Source: Nocardioides sp. TF02-7 | GTDB taxonomy: Bacteria > Actinomycetota > Actinomycetes > Propionibacteriales > Nocardioidaceae | Assembly (NCBI RefSeq): GCF_022437945.1 | Contig: NZ_CP092535.1 | Coordinates: 682,001-746,000 of the forward strand | Direction of reading: 5' to 3' | DNA length: 64,000 nucleotides | Shown here: in pieces, positions 20,437 to 30,674 of the stretch | How the letters are laid out: each line of letters opens with the position of its first letter | How positions within the stretch are numbered: position 1 is the first letter of the stretch | Notes under the pieces: model-generated | Databases searched by the model: none | What the model saw: the letters and a program-made list of their open reading frames with translations, nothing else | What the model was told of the DNA's origin: nothing | Translations under genes and position numbers: made by a program

Positions 20437-21117
20437 TCAGTGCCCCTCGAGCCCCGTGATCCGCAGCCCGGAGTTGACCTTGTACTTGCGGTTGATCGAG
20501 ATCAGCACCGCGGTGAACGGCTCGAGCACGCGGGCGAGCCGCAGCTTGCCGCCGTCGATCCCCGGCCGGCCGACCACCGACTCGGCGAGGTCGATCGCGA
20601 CCTGCTTGGCGTCGACGACGTCGCCGACGACGACCACGTCCTCGTCGAGGTAGTCGTCCTCGCCCCAGAGCAGCACCGCCGAGACGTTGTGGAAGGCGCC
20701 GACGACGGTGGCCTCCGGCGCGAGCTCCTGGGCCGACTCGGCCGCGGAGCCCTCGCCGCCGTTGACGACCCGGCCGTGCGCTCCGCGCTTGTCGAAGGCG
20801 AGCGGGTTCACGCACGAGACGACCGTCTTGCCGGCCAGCGGCAGGGAGGCGACCAGCTCGTCGTGGCCGTCGTACGGCACCGCCAGCAGGACCACGTCGC
20901 ACGCGGCGACGGCGTCGGCGTTGCTCGCGCCGCTCACCTCGCCCGCGCCGGCGACACCGGCGAGCCGCTCGGCGACCTCGGCGGCGACCGCCTCGGCCTT
21001 GTCGGCCGTGCGGGACCCGAGGACGACGGTGTGGCCGCCGCGCGCGAAGCGGTAGCCCAGCCCCTTCCCCTGCGGGCCGGTTCCGCCGATCACGGCGACG
21101 CGGTACTTGGTGGTCAC
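20437..21117 (-). CDS. npdG: NADPH-dependent F420 reductase
   Basis: 226 residues. An N-terminal Rossmann motif, VAVIGGTGPQGKGLG, and the NADP-site serine-arginine (VLGSR) fit NADPH:F420 oxidoreductase, which moves hydride between NADPH and F420. GTG start at 21117 with a GAGGAGG site; an ATG nine codons upstream (21144) is possible. It is divergent from the F420-dependent LLM gene with a palindrome between them, and fbiC lies 6 kb away. Confidence 0.88.
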   Translation of the reverse strand: MTTKYRVAVIGGTGPQGKGLGYRFARGGHTVVLGSRTADKAEAVAAEVAERLAGVAGAGEVSGASNADAVAACDVVLLAVPYDGHDELVASLPLAGKTVVSCVNPLAFDKRGAHGRVVNGGEGSAAESAQELAPEATVVGAFHNVSAVLLWGEDDYLDEDVVVVGDVVDAKQVAIDLAESVVGRPGIDGGKLRLARVLEPFTAVLISINRKYKVNSGLRITGLEGH

Positions 21118-21145
21118 GCTGTCCTCCTCGGAGTGCCTTGCCATC

Positions 21146-21164
21146 GTGACAGTAATACTGTCAC
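21146..21164. promoter_or_regulatory. perfect 8-3-8 palindrome between npdG and LLM gene
   Basis: GTGACAGT and ACTGTCAC flank AAT. It lies 29 bases upstream of the npdG GTG and 10 bases upstream of the LLM ATG, so one dimeric repressor could control both. The size and symmetry fit a TetR-type operator; the regulator is not identified. Confidence 0.75.
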
Positions 21165-21174
21165 AGTTGGCGTC

Positions 21175-22228
21175 ATGCCGATGAAGCTGTCCATGCCGTT
21201 GATGTACGCCGGGAACCCCCGCGAGTCGGCCGACCAGGTCGCCGCCCTCGAGAAGGCCGGTCTGGACACGGTATGGGTCGCCGAACCGTACGGGTTCGAC
21301 GCCCCCCACGCTGATGGGCTACCTCGCCGCCAAGACCGAGACCGTCCAGATCGGCTCGGCCATCCTCAACGTCTACTCGCGCACCCCCGGCGCGCTGCTG
21401 CAGACGGCCGCCGGCCTCGACAACGTCTCCGGCGGCCGGGCGGTGATCGGCCTCGGCGCGTCGGGGCCGCAGGTGATCGAGGGGTTCCACGGCCTGCCCT
21501 ACGAGCGCCCCCTCGGCCGCACCCGTGAGGTCGTCGAGATCCTCCGGATGGGCATGCGGCGCGAGCCGCTGGAGCACCAGGGCCGCAGCTTCACCCTCCC
21601 GCTGCCGCCCGACCAGGGCCTCGGGCTCGGCAAGCCGCTCAAGCTGCTCAACAAGCCCGAGCGCTCCTCGGTGCCGATCTGGATCGCGAGCCTCGGCGAC
21701 AAGAACGTCGAGATGACCGCCGAGATCGCCGACGGCTGGCTGCCGTTCCTCTACTACCCGGAGAAGGCGACCGACGTCTGGGGTGCCGCGCTCGAGCGCG
21801 GCCGCGCCAAGCGCGACCCGGGCCTCGGCCCGCTCCAGGTCTCCACCGGCGGCCTGGTCGCGATCGGCGAGGGCCCCGAGACCAAGGCGCTGCTCGACTT
21901 CGCCCGGCCCGTCTACGCCCTCTACGTCGGCGGGATGGGCGCGAAGGGCAAGAACTTCTACAACCAGCTCGCCCGCGAGCTCGGCTTCGAGAAGGAGGCC
22001 GAGGAGATCCAGGAGCTCTACCTCTCGGGCCGGAAGAAGGAGGCCGAGGCGCTGGTCCCGCTCGAGTGGCTCGAGGCGGGCAACCTGGTCGGGCCGGAGT
22101 CCTACGTCAAGGAGCGGATCGCGGCGTTCGAGGAGTCGGGGGTCACCCACCTCAACGTCACGCCCGCGGCGCTGGACACCGACGGCCAGCGGCGGATCGT
22201 GGAGCAGATGAAGGAGTGGGTCTCCTGA
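21175..22228 (+). CDS. LLM-class F420-dependent oxidoreductase (one frameshift)
   Basis: Luciferase-like TIM-barrel enzyme, about 350 residues (KLSMPLMYAGNPRESADQVAALEKAGLDTVWVAE at the start, then TPGALLQTAAGLDNVSGGR and VPIWIASLGDKNVEM). F420 rather than FMN use is inferred from the family and the neighbouring npdG. One C is extra in the C-run near 21303-21308 (FDAPTLMGYLA expected). The stop overlaps the next start as TGATG, so it is coupled to the acyl-CoA dehydrogenase. Confidence 0.9.
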
Positions 22229-23382
22229 TGGCGGTCCCCGCGCACAACTCGATCTACGAGACCGAGCACGAGGACTTCCGCGCCACCGTCCGCACGTTCC
22301 TCGAGCGCGAGGTCGTGCCCCACCACGAGCAGTGGGAGAAGGACGGCGTCGTCGACCGCGAGGTGTGGCGCAAGGCGGGCGCGGCCGGGCTGCTGGGGTT
22401 CGACGTGCCCGAGGAGTACGGCGGTCCCGGCATCCGCGACTTCCGCTACCACGTCGTCCTCGCCGAGGAGGCCGCCCGCGTCGGCGCCACCGGCCCCGGC
22501 TTCACGCTGCACAACGACGTGGTCGCGCCGTACCTCACCGGGCTCACGACCGACGAGCAGAAGCAGCGCTGGCTGCCCGGCTTCGTGTCCGGCGACATCG
22601 TCACGGCGATCGCGATGACCGAGCCCGGCGCCGGCTCCGACCTGCAGGGCGTCCGCACGACCGCCGTCGACAAGGGCGACCATTACCTCCTCAACGGCTC
22701 CAAGACGTTCATCACCAACGGCATCCTCTCCGACCTGGTCGTGGTCGTCGCCCGCACCGACCCCGACGCCGGCCACCAGGGCATCAGCCTGCTCGCCGTC
22801 GAGCGCGGGATGGAGGGCTTCACCCGCGGCCGCAACCTCGACAAGCTCGGCCTCAAGGCGCAGGACACGGCCGAGCTGAACTTCGAGGACGTGGTGGTCC
22901 CCAAGGCCAACCTGATCGGCGAGGAGGGCCGCGGCTTCGTCCACCTCATGGAGAACCTCCCCCAGGAGCGCATCTCGATCGCCTGCATGGCGGTCGCCGC
23001 GATCGAGGCGGTGCTCGAGCTGACGCTCGACTACGTCAAGGACCGCGAGGCGTTCGGCCGGCCGATCGGGAAGTTCCAGAACACCCGGTTCACGCTGGCG
23101 GAGATGGCGACCGAGGCGTACGTCGCCCGGTCGTTCGTCAACCACGCGGTCGAGCGGCTCAACGCCGGCACCGCCGACGCCCCGCTGGCCGCGATGGCGA
23201 AGTGGTGGACGACCGAGCTGCAGAAGAAGATCGTCGACCAGGGCCTGCAGATGCACGGCGGCTACGGCTACATGACCGAGTACCCGATCTCGAAGGCCTA
23301 CGCCGACACCCGGATCCAGACGATCTACGGCGGGACGACCGAGATCCAGAAGGAGATCATCGGCCGCAGCCTCGGCCTCTGA
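22228..23382 (+). CDS. acyl-CoA dehydrogenase
   Basis: 384 residues, intact. Flavoenzyme that introduces the alpha-beta double bond in an acyl-CoA. It has the FAD-site signature AIAMTEPGAGSDLQGV, the substrate-binding IACMAVAAIEAVLELTLDY region, and the catalytic glutamate in IYGGTTEIQKE near the end. Pairing with an LLM oxidoreductase is common in actinobacterial fatty-acid or sterol catabolism; the substrate is unknown. Confidence 0.93.
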   Translation: MAVPAHNSIYETEHEDFRATVRTFLEREVVPHHEQWEKDGVVDREVWRKAGAAGLLGFDVPEEYGGPGIRDFRYHVVLAEEAARVGATGPGFTLHNDVVAPYLTGLTTDEQKQRWLPGFVSGDIVTAIAMTEPGAGSDLQGVRTTAVDKGDHYLLNGSKTFITNGILSDLVVVVARTDPDAGHQGISLLAVERGMEGFTRGRNLDKLGLKAQDTAELNFEDVVVPKANLIGEEGRGFVHLMENLPQERISIACMAVAAIEAVLELTLDYVKDREAFGRPIGKFQNTRFTLAEMATEAYVARSFVNHAVERLNAGTADAPLAAMAKWWTTELQKKIVDQGLQMHGGYGYMTEYPISKAYADTRIQTIYGGTTEIQKEIIGRSLGL

Positions 23383-23432
23383 CCCGGCGGCTGTCACACC
23401 GACGGCCGCGGCGGCGTCTCGTGCTCGGGAGC

Positions 23433-23461
23433 GATGACTTCCGGGAACGTCCCGGGTCATC
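23433..23461 (+). terminator. hairpin after the acyl-CoA dehydrogenase gene
   Basis: GATGAC plus CCGGGA pair with TCCCGG plus GTCATC, with a two-base bulge and loop ACG. No T-run follows, as is usual for high-GC actinobacteria. Confidence 0.5.
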
Positions 23462-23512
23462 CCGGGGGTAAACCCTGATGCCGTTGTCCGTGGTCGCTGG
23501 GAGGCTGCCGAG

Positions 23513-25661
23513 ATGCACATGAAGATCGCCGGGAAGCTCACCGGCAGGGTCACGAAGTGGATCGTGCTCGTCGTGGCGCTGGTCGCCGCGGGCGGGATGA
23601 GCACGCTCAACGCCAAGCTGATCGACGTCCAGGAGAACGAGGCGTCGGCCTGGCTGCCGGAGTCGGCGGAGTCGACGAAGGTCCTCGAGGAGCTCTCGGG
23701 CACCGTCGACCCCAACGACATCCCGACCCTGGTGGTCTACCACCGCGACGGCGGCCTGACGGAGGCCGACCTGGCGGCGATGGACGAGCACGCCCGCGAG
23801 ATCGCCGGGACCGACGGCGTCACCGACGAGGGCGTCCTGACCCCCCAACGCCGCCGAGGCGGCCGGGAGCCCGCAGCCGCTGGTCTCGGCCGACGGCGAG
23901 GTCGCCTACCTCCACTTCACCTGGAACTTCGGCGACGACGGCTGGAACGCGGTCCCCGACGCCGCGGAGCAGGTCCGTGACATCGCCGGGCTCGACGGGG
24001 CCACCGTCCACCTCGCCGGCTACGGCGGGCAGGCCGCCGACGCGGCGGAGTCGTTCGAGGGCATCGACAGCAACCTGATCCTGATCACGTTCGGCGTCGT
24101 CATCGTGATCCTGCTCTTCACCTACCGCAGCCCGGTGCTGTGGCTGCTCCCGATCATCAGCGCCGCGGTCGCCTACACGATCGCCGGCGGCGTTGTCTAC
24201 CTCCTCGCGCGGTACGCCGACCTGACGGTCAACGGCCAGAGCCAGGCCATCCTCGGCATCCTCGTGATCGCGGCGGGCACCGACTACGCGCTCCTCCTGG
24301 TCGCCCGTTACCGCGAGGAGCTCAGACGCCACGCCGACCGGCACGAGGCGATGGCCTACGCGCTGCACCGCGCGGCCCCGGCGATCATCGCGAGCGCGGC
24401 CACCGTGGTGGTCGGCATGCTGTGCCTGGTCTTCGCCGACCTCAACTCCACGGCCGGGATGGGCCCCGTGCTGGCGATCGGCATCGCGGTCACCACCGTG
24501 GTGATGGTGACCCTGCTGCCGGCGCTGCTCGTGATCGTCGGCCGGTGGATCTTCTGGCCCAAGCGGCCGGCGTTCGGTTCCGACGAGCCGACCCGGTCCG
24601 GCCTCTGGGCCCGGCTCGGCAACGCGATCGCCCCGCGGCCCCGGCTCGTCTGGTCGATCACCGCGGGCCTGCTCCTGGTCGCCTGCCTCGGGCTGTTCCG
24701 GCTCGACACCGCAGGCCTGTCGACCGAGGACACGTACACGAAGGAGTTCGACTCGATCAAGGGCCAGAAGCTCCTGGAGGCCCACGACCTCGTCGACGGC
24801 TCCAACACCGTCCAGGTGGTCGCCGACGAGGACCGGATCGACGCCGTCCGCGACGCCGTCGCGGGTGTGGAGGGTCTGGGCGAGCCGGGCGACGCGACGC
24901 CGATCGGCGGAGGCCGGTCTTACTTCGAGTCCGTCCTGTCCGCCGACATCTCCTCGACGGCGGCGTTCGACATCGTCGAGGCGACCCGCGACGCGGTGCA
25001 CGGGGTCGACGACGCCGACGCACTGGTCGGCGGCGGCTCGGCCTTCTACCTCGACACCAAGACGGCGGCCAACCGCGACAACGTCGTGATCATCCCGATC
25101 GTGCTCCTGGCCGTGTTTCTGATCCTGATGGTCCTGCTGCGCGCGGTGCTGGCCCCGGTGCTGCTGATCGGGACGGTGGTGCTGTCCTTCGGGGCCGCCC
25201 TCGGGATCTCCGCGCTGCTGTTCGAGTACGTCTTCGGCTTCGCCGGCACCGATCCCGGCTTCCCGCTGTTCGCGTTCGTGTTCCTCGTCGCGCTCGGCAT
25301 CGACTACAACATCTTCCTGATGACCCGGGTGCGGGAGGAGACCGTCGAGCTCGGCACCAGGCGGGGGTCGTTGGTGGCCCTCTCCTCGACCGGCGGAGTG
25401 ATCACGTCGGCCGGTGCCGTGCTGGCCGCGACGTTCCTGGTGCTCGGCACGATCCCGGTCGTGTTCCTCGCCGAGATCGGGATCGCCGTCGCCCTCGGCG
25501 TGCTCCTCGACACGATGATCGTCCGCTCGGTGCTCGTGACGGCGCTCAACCTCGACCTCGGCGGGCGGATCTGGTGGCCGAGCCGGCTCGACCGCGGAGC
25601 GGGGCGGAAGCCCGACCTGCCGCCGGAGCCCGAGCACGAGAAGGTGCCGGCGCTCAACTGA
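23513..25661 (+). CDS. MMPL/RND-family membrane transporter (one frameshift)
   Basis: About 715 residues. Two MMPL halves, each with a first membrane helix, an external loop and a block of five helices. Conserved charged helix motifs are visible (GTDYALLLVARYREE in the first half, GIDYNIFLMTRVREE in the second), which carry the proton-relay residues. One C is extra near 23839-23844 (VLTPNAAEAAGSPQPL expected). The ATG at 23513 is chosen; a second at 23519 is possible. Substrates of this family are lipids or drugs, not determined here. Confidence 0.92.
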
Positions 25662-25747
25662 GCCGACCCGGACCACGCCGGCCCGGGCGCGCCTAGGATG
25701 CGTGCCACGGGCCGGAGGGGCGGCCCCGCAAGAGCCAGGAGGCGCCC

Positions 25748-27101
25748 GTGTCCGAGCCACCGACCCAGCCCGGCGGCTGGCCGCTGCCCGACCGACCGCA
25801 GGGTGCTCCCGGACAGCCCGGGCCGCGTCCGTGGGAGGCGCCGACGCAGGTGCCCGGGCAGCCGCCCGCCTGGCCGCCGGCTCCGCCGACCCCGCCATCG
25901 GGCCCGCCGGGCGGGCCGGGAGGTCAGGGTCCGTACGGCGGGCCGCCGCCGGGTCCTCCGTCCGGGCCGCCACCCGGCCCTCCGTCCGGACCGCCCGGAT
26001 GGGGCGGACCGCCCGGATGGGGCCCGCCGCCGCGGCGGCGACGCCGCTGGCCGCTGTTCGTCGGCCTCGGCCTGGTGCTGGTGCTGCTCGCCGGCGCGGG
26101 GGTCGGCGCGTGGCTGTACACGACCGGTCGGCTCGGCATCGGCCCGCTCAGCGCGGACGACGAGGCGGCCGCCGACGCCGTGGCCGAGGGCGTCGGCGCG
26201 CCCACCTGGGCCGGCGACGACGACATCCGCTGCGCCGTCGACGAGCTCACCGAGGAGTGGCGCGCCGACGGGCTGCGCGACCGGGGCCTCGTCGAGCGCG
26301 ACGGCGACGACTGGGCCTACACCGAGGAGTGGGAGAGCTCCGACGCCACCCGCTACGTCGAGCAGGTCCTCGACTGCTCCGACGACTGGGCCGACACGGT
26401 GGCCGAGGAGTGGGCGCTCGACGACCCGGCCTGCCTCGAGGACATCGACGACGCCACCCTGGCGGCGTACTTCGCGTCGGAGCAGCTGCCGGTCGCCGAC
26501 CCGGCCGACCTGGAGAGCGGGAACGCCGACGCGGTGGCGGCGCTCGACGAGTGCTACGTCACCGAGCCGCCGGCTCCGACGGCCGTCGCCGAGCCGGCCT
26601 ACCGGGCGGTGCGGTTCACGTTCACCCTCCCCGAGGCCGGCGCCGGCGACCTGGAGGTCAACGTCGACAGCGGCGACGGCTGGCGCCAGCTGCGCGGCAC
26701 CACGGTCAAGGTCGACACGCTCGAGGGCGGTCGCAAGGGGCTGCGTCAGCGCCCAGGCGGTGACGACGTTCGCCTGGGGCACCACCGCCACCGCGGAGGA
26801 CGAGTTCTGCGGGAAGTCGAAGCCGCGGCGGCTCTGGTGGTCGCGCGTGAAGAACTGCACGGCCTCGCCGGGGTGCGACTCCTGGGCGCTCAAGTACGAG
26901 GGGTTCCGGGCGTTCGAGTCGATCACGGCCGTCTACACCAGCGACGGCGGCAACTGCCTGTCGGTGAGCGGCTCGTGCTCCGACACCGTGCTCGCCCAGG
27001 TCACCGGGCGCGGCACGATCGTGACCTGGTCGTTCCCGGCCTCCTACAACGGCACCTTCGCCGGCCGGGTCGGCAAGCTCGAGGCGGTCATCCCGCGCTG
27101 A
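25748..27101 (+). CDS. proline-rich membrane-anchored protein of unknown function (one frameshift)
   Basis: About 450 residues. GTG start after AGGAGG. Roughly 95 residues of Pro/Gly-rich sequence come first, then one membrane helix ([23 protein letters not shown]) and two external domains: an acidic helical one ([35 protein letters not shown]) and a C-terminal beta-rich one (TVYTSDGG-like, [22 protein letters not shown]). One G is extra near 26738-26741 ([17 protein letters not shown] expected). Orphan gene before fbiC; no homologue recognised. Confidence 0.7.
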
Positions 27102-27163
27102 ACGAGGGGTCGGTGACCGGGACCGGCCCCGCCCCGGCGCCGGCAGCCGATACCCTGAGCGCG

Positions 27164-29722
27164 ATGTCCGACGCGCCCACCCCGCAGCAGGTGCGTCGAG
27201 CCCTGGTCCGTGCAGAGCGCGGCGCCGCGCTCGACGTGGCCGAGGCGAGTGCGCTGCTGGCGGCGCGCGGCGAGGAGCTCGACCGCCTGTGCGCGGTCGC
27301 GGCGCGGGTGCGCGACGCCGGCCTCGTCTCGGCGGGCCGGCCCGGCGTGGTGACCTACTCGCCGAAGGTGTTCATCCCGGTCACCCGGCTCTGCCGCGAC
27401 CGGTGCCACTACTGCACGTTCGTGGAGACCCCGCGGCAGGCCGAGCGCGCCGGGCGGGCGCCGTACCTCTCCCCCCGACGAGATCCTCGCGATCGCCCGC
27501 GACGGCGCGGAGCTGGGGTGCCTGGAGGCGCTGTTCACCCTCGGCGACCGGCCCGAGGACCGCTGGCCCGAGGCGCGGGCCTGGCTCGACGAGCAGGGCT
27601 ACGACTCGACCCTCGGCTACGTGCGGGCGATGGCCGTGCGGGTGCTGGAGGAGACCGGGCTGCTGCCGCACCTCAACCCCGGCGTGCTGTCGTGGGAGGA
27701 GCTCAACCGGCTCAAGCCGGTCTCCCCTCGCTCGGGATGATGCTCGAGACCACCTCGCGCCGGCTCTTCGAGACCAAGGGCCTCGCGCACCACGGGTCGC
27801 CGGACAAGGACCCCGAGGTCCGGCTGCGGGTGCTGGACGACGCCGGCCGGTTGTCGGTGCCGTTCACCAGCGGGCTGCTGGTCGGGATCGGCGAGACGCT
27901 CACCGAGCGCGCCGAGACGATCTTCGCGCTGCGCCGCACCATGCGCGCCTACGGGTCGGTGCAGGAGGTGATCGTCCAGAACTTCCGCGCCAAGCCCGAC
28001 ACGGCGATGCGCCACACCGACGACCTCGGCCTGGAGGAGTACCGCGCCGCGATCGCGGTCACCCGGGTCGTGCTCGGTCCGCGGGCGCGGGTGCAGGCCC
28101 CGCCCAACCTCGTCGACCTCGCGGAGTGCCGTGCGCTGCTCAAGGCGGGCGTCGACGACTGGGGCGGGGTGTCGCCGTTGACGCCCGACCACGTCAACCC
28201 CGAGCGGCCCTGGCCGTCGCTGGAGCGGCTGCGCTCGATCACCGCCGACTGCGGCTTCGAGCTGCAGGCCCGGCTCACCGTCCACCCCGAGTACGTCGTC
28301 GGCGCGCTGCAGCGCGGCGAGCCGTGGCTCGACCCTCGCGTCGCCGGCCACGTCGCGGCGCTTGCCGGCCCCGACGGGCTCGCGGTGCCGGGCGTGCGCC
28401 CCACCGGCCGGCCGTGGCAGGAGCCCGACGGCGGGTTCGAGACCGGCCAGAGCCACGGCCGGGTCGACCTGCACGCCACCGTCGACACCGACGGCCGCAC
28501 CGAGCAGCGCCGCAGCGACTTCGCCACCGTCTACGGCGACTGGGACGCCGTACGGGAGGCCGCGGCCAGCACGGGCGCCCCCGCCGTCCTCCACGCCGAG
28601 GGCGGGGCCGCGCTGCGCGCCGCCGAGGCCGACCCCGGCGGGCTGTCCGACGAGCACGCCCACACGCTGATCACCGCCGAGGGCGACCTGCTGGCCCAGG
28701 TGGCGCGGCTGGCCGACGACCTGCGCAAGGAGACCGTCGGCGACGACGTCACCTACGTCGTCAACCGCAACATCAACTTCACCAACGTCTGCTACGTCGG
28801 CTGCCGCTTCTGCGCCTTCGCCCAGCGCAAGACCGACGCCGACGCCTACCAGCTCTCCTACGACGAGGTCGCCGACCGCGCCGAGGAGGCCTGGCGGCTC
28901 GGCGCCACCGAGGTCTGCATGCAGGGCGGGATCGACCCCGAGCTCCCGGCGACGGCGTACTTCGACCTCGTCGCCGCGGTCAAGCAGCGGGTGCCGGAGA
29001 TGCACGTCCACGCCTTCTCCCCCATGGAGGTCGTCAACGGCACCGCCCGCACCGGCCTGTCGGTGGAGGACTTCCTGATCAAGGCGCGCGAGGCAGGGCT
29101 CGGCTCGCTGCCCGGCACCGCCGCGGAGATCCTCGACGACGAGGTCCGATGGGTGCTGACGAAGGGCAAGCTGCCCGCCCGCACCTGGATCGACATCGTC
29201 TCCACCGCGCACCAGGTCGGCCTCCCGACCACCTCGACGATGATGTACGGCCACGTCGACAACCCGCGGCACTGGGTGGCCCACCTGCGCGTCCTCTCCG
29301 GCATCCAGGACGCCGCACTGGAGAGCGGCGTCGGCGGCTTCACCGAGTTCGTGCCGCTGCCGTTCGTCCACACCAGCGCGCCGATCTACCTCGCCGGCGT
29401 CGCCCGCCCCGGCCCCACCATGCGCGACAACCTCGCGGTGCACGCGATGGCCCGGATCCTCCTCCACGGCCGGATCCGCAACATCCAGACCAGCTGGGTC
29501 AAGCTCGGCGTCGACGGCACCCGCGCCATGCTCCAAGCCGGCGCCAACGACCTCGGCGGCACGCTGATGGAGGAGACCATCTCCCGGATGGCCGGCTCCG
29601 AGCACGGCTCCGCCAAGACCGTCGCCGAGATCACCGACATCGCCGCCGGCATCGACCGGCCCGTCCGCGAGCGCACCACGACGTACGGCGAGCGCACGGT
29701 TCACGCCGCCGCCGGGGGGTAG
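27164..29722 (+). CDS. fbiC: FbiC, F420 chromophore (Fo) synthase (two compensating frameshifts)
   Basis: Makes the deazaflavin Fo from tyrosine and a flavin precursor in F420 biosynthesis. 852 residues as a fusion of two radical-SAM halves (CofG- and CofH-like), with Fe-S motifs CRDRCHYC near residue 80 and CYVGCRFC near residue 545. An extra C near 27471-27477 and a missing C near 27723-27727 cancel out, so the frame stays open, but about 83 codons between them are mistranslated; the true reading is [14 protein letters not shown] through LNRLKPVSP. The ATG at 27164 follows a short leader. Confidence 0.95.
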   Translation: MSDAPTPQQVRRALVRAERGAALDVAEASALLAARGEELDRLCAVAARVRDAGLVSAGRPGVVTYSPKVFIPVTRLCRDRCHYCTFVETPRQAERAGRAPYLSPRRDPRDRPRRRGAGVPGGAVHPRRPARGPLARGAGLARRAGLRLDPRLRAGDGRAGAGGDRAAAAPQPRRAVVGGAQPAQAGLPSLGMMLETTSRRLFETKGLAHHGSPDKDPEVRLRVLDDAGRLSVPFTSGLLVGIGETLTERAETIFALRRTMRAYGSVQEVIVQNFRAKPDTAMRHTDDLGLEEYRAAIAVTRVVLGPRARVQAPPNLVDLAECRALLKAGVDDWGGVSPLTPDHVNPERPWPSLERLRSITADCGFELQARLTVHPEYVVGALQRGEPWLDPRVAGHVAALAGPDGLAVPGVRPTGRPWQEPDGGFETGQSHGRVDLHATVDTDGRTEQRRSDFATVYGDWDAVREAAASTGAPAVLHAEGGAALRAAEADPGGLSDEHAHTLITAEGDLLAQVARLADDLRKETVGDDVTYVVNRNINFTNVCYVGCRFCAFAQRKTDADAYQLSYDEVADRAEEAWRLGATEVCMQGGIDPELPATAYFDLVAAVKQRVPEMHVHAFSPMEVVNGTARTGLSVEDFLIKAREAGLGSLPGTAAEILDDEVRWVLTKGKLPARTWIDIVSTAHQVGLPTTSTMMYGHVDNPRHWVAHLRVLSGIQDAALESGVGGFTEFVPLPFVHTSAPIYLAGVARPGPTMRDNLAVHAMARILLHGRIRNIQTSWVKLGVDGTRAMLQAGANDLGGTLMEETISRMAGSEHGSAKTVAEITDIAAGIDRPVRERTTTYGERTVHAAAGG

Positions 29723-29758
29723 CATCCCGCCACCTTCCCCCCATCTCAGGAGGCAGAC

Positions 29759-30472
29759 ATGGTCGTGCGGTCGATGGGACGGGGCGTCGTGGCGCTCGCA
29801 GCCGTCCTTGTGCTCGCGTGCACCCTTCTCTCACCCGGCACCGCACTGCCGGGCCCGGCATCGGCCGTCGACGGCGCGCGCGAGCACGTCGAGCGCGGCG
29901 GGACCAACCCGTGGCACTCCAAGACCTTCACCTACCGCAAGAACTGGGTGATGCGCTCGACCAAGCTCCGCAAGTGCGCCTTCATCGAGGTCAGCGGCAA
30001 GCTCGTCACGAAGTGGCGCTACACCTACGACATCCCCAGCGGGGACCCCGACCCCAACACCAAGACCTGGCGGGTCAAGGTCCGCAACCCGTCGATCCAC
30101 GTGACGGGCTGGCCGATCCTGGGCGCCGGGTGCGACAGCACCTCGCGGTGGCGGGTCAAGGCGACGATGAGGCAGGGCTGGTTCCAGTCCTCCTGCGGCA
30201 TCTCGGTCGACATCGGGGTCGGCTACCCGTGGAGCGTCCAGGCGACGCCGCACTACAACTGCGGGACCAACCGGGTCGGCCACACCGTGTCCACCGAGGG
30301 CCCGAGCCGCCAGACCCTCCACCAGTACAACAGCGGCACCCCGGTCCACTTCGAGGAGGAGATCGCTCCCTCCCGGACCGGCATGTACTTCACCGGGCGG
30401 ATCATCGTCCGGGTCCACACCGGCCGGGCGTCGGACAACTTCACCGGCAAGGTCAACGTCCGGGTGAAGTGA
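29759..30472 (+). CDS. secreted protein of unknown function
   Basis: 237 residues, intact. The ATG follows AGGAGG by 5 bases. A signal peptide (VVALAAVLVLACTLLSPGTALPGPASA) precedes a basic, tryptophan- and beta-rich domain with four cysteines (KCAFIEV, GAGCDST, SSCGISVD, YNCGTN), suggesting two disulfides. It follows fbiC by 36 bases; no link in function is evident. Confidence 0.75.
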   Translation: MVVRSMGRGVVALAAVLVLACTLLSPGTALPGPASAVDGAREHVERGGTNPWHSKTFTYRKNWVMRSTKLRKCAFIEVSGKLVTKWRYTYDIPSGDPDPNTKTWRVKVRNPSIHVTGWPILGAGCDSTSRWRVKATMRQGWFQSSCGISVDIGVGYPWSVQATPHYNCGTNRVGHTVSTEGPSRQTLHQYNSGTPVHFEEEIAPSRTGMYFTGRIIVRVHTGRASDNFTGKVNVRVK

Positions 30473-30474
30473 CC

Positions 30475-30518
30475 AACCGGCGTACCGGAGGCGCACCCGC
30501 TGATCCGGCGCGCCGGTT
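30475..30518. terminator. hairpin after the secreted-protein gene
   Basis: AACCGGCG (30475-30482) pairs with CGCCGGTT (30511-30518), and CCGGA (30485-30489) with TCCGG (30504-30508). It separates the fbiC group from the xylose locus. Confidence 0.5.
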
Positions 30519-30566
30519 GATCACGGCCGGGTCACGGCCCGGCAAAACTGACGAACACCTCTTTAC

Positions 30567-30580
30567 GTGACCTCGGTCAC
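30567..30580. promoter_or_regulatory. CRP/GlxR-like half-site pair
   Basis: GTGA-N6-TCAC within a perfect GTGACC-TC-GGTCAC inverted repeat. It resembles the core of the Crp/Fnr-family site and sits 3 bases before the ROK-type palindrome upstream of xylF. Confidence 0.5.
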
Positions 30581-30583
30581 TCC

Positions 30584-30606
30584 ATATGTTGTCCGGAACA
30601 ACATAT
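30584..30606. promoter_or_regulatory. 9-5-9 palindrome, likely ROK repressor operator of xylFGH
   Basis: ATATGTTGT (30584-30592) and ACAACATAT (30598-30606) are perfect inverted copies around CCGGA, 69 bases before the xylF start. AT-rich in very GC-rich surroundings. The XylR encoded at the end of the same operon is the best candidate ligand. Confidence 0.75.
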
Positions 30607-30674
30607 CGCCCGGACGGCTCCCAGCCGTCGGCAGGAGCGGACCGGGCACCGAGATCGCTGAGGAGGCGGTTGGC

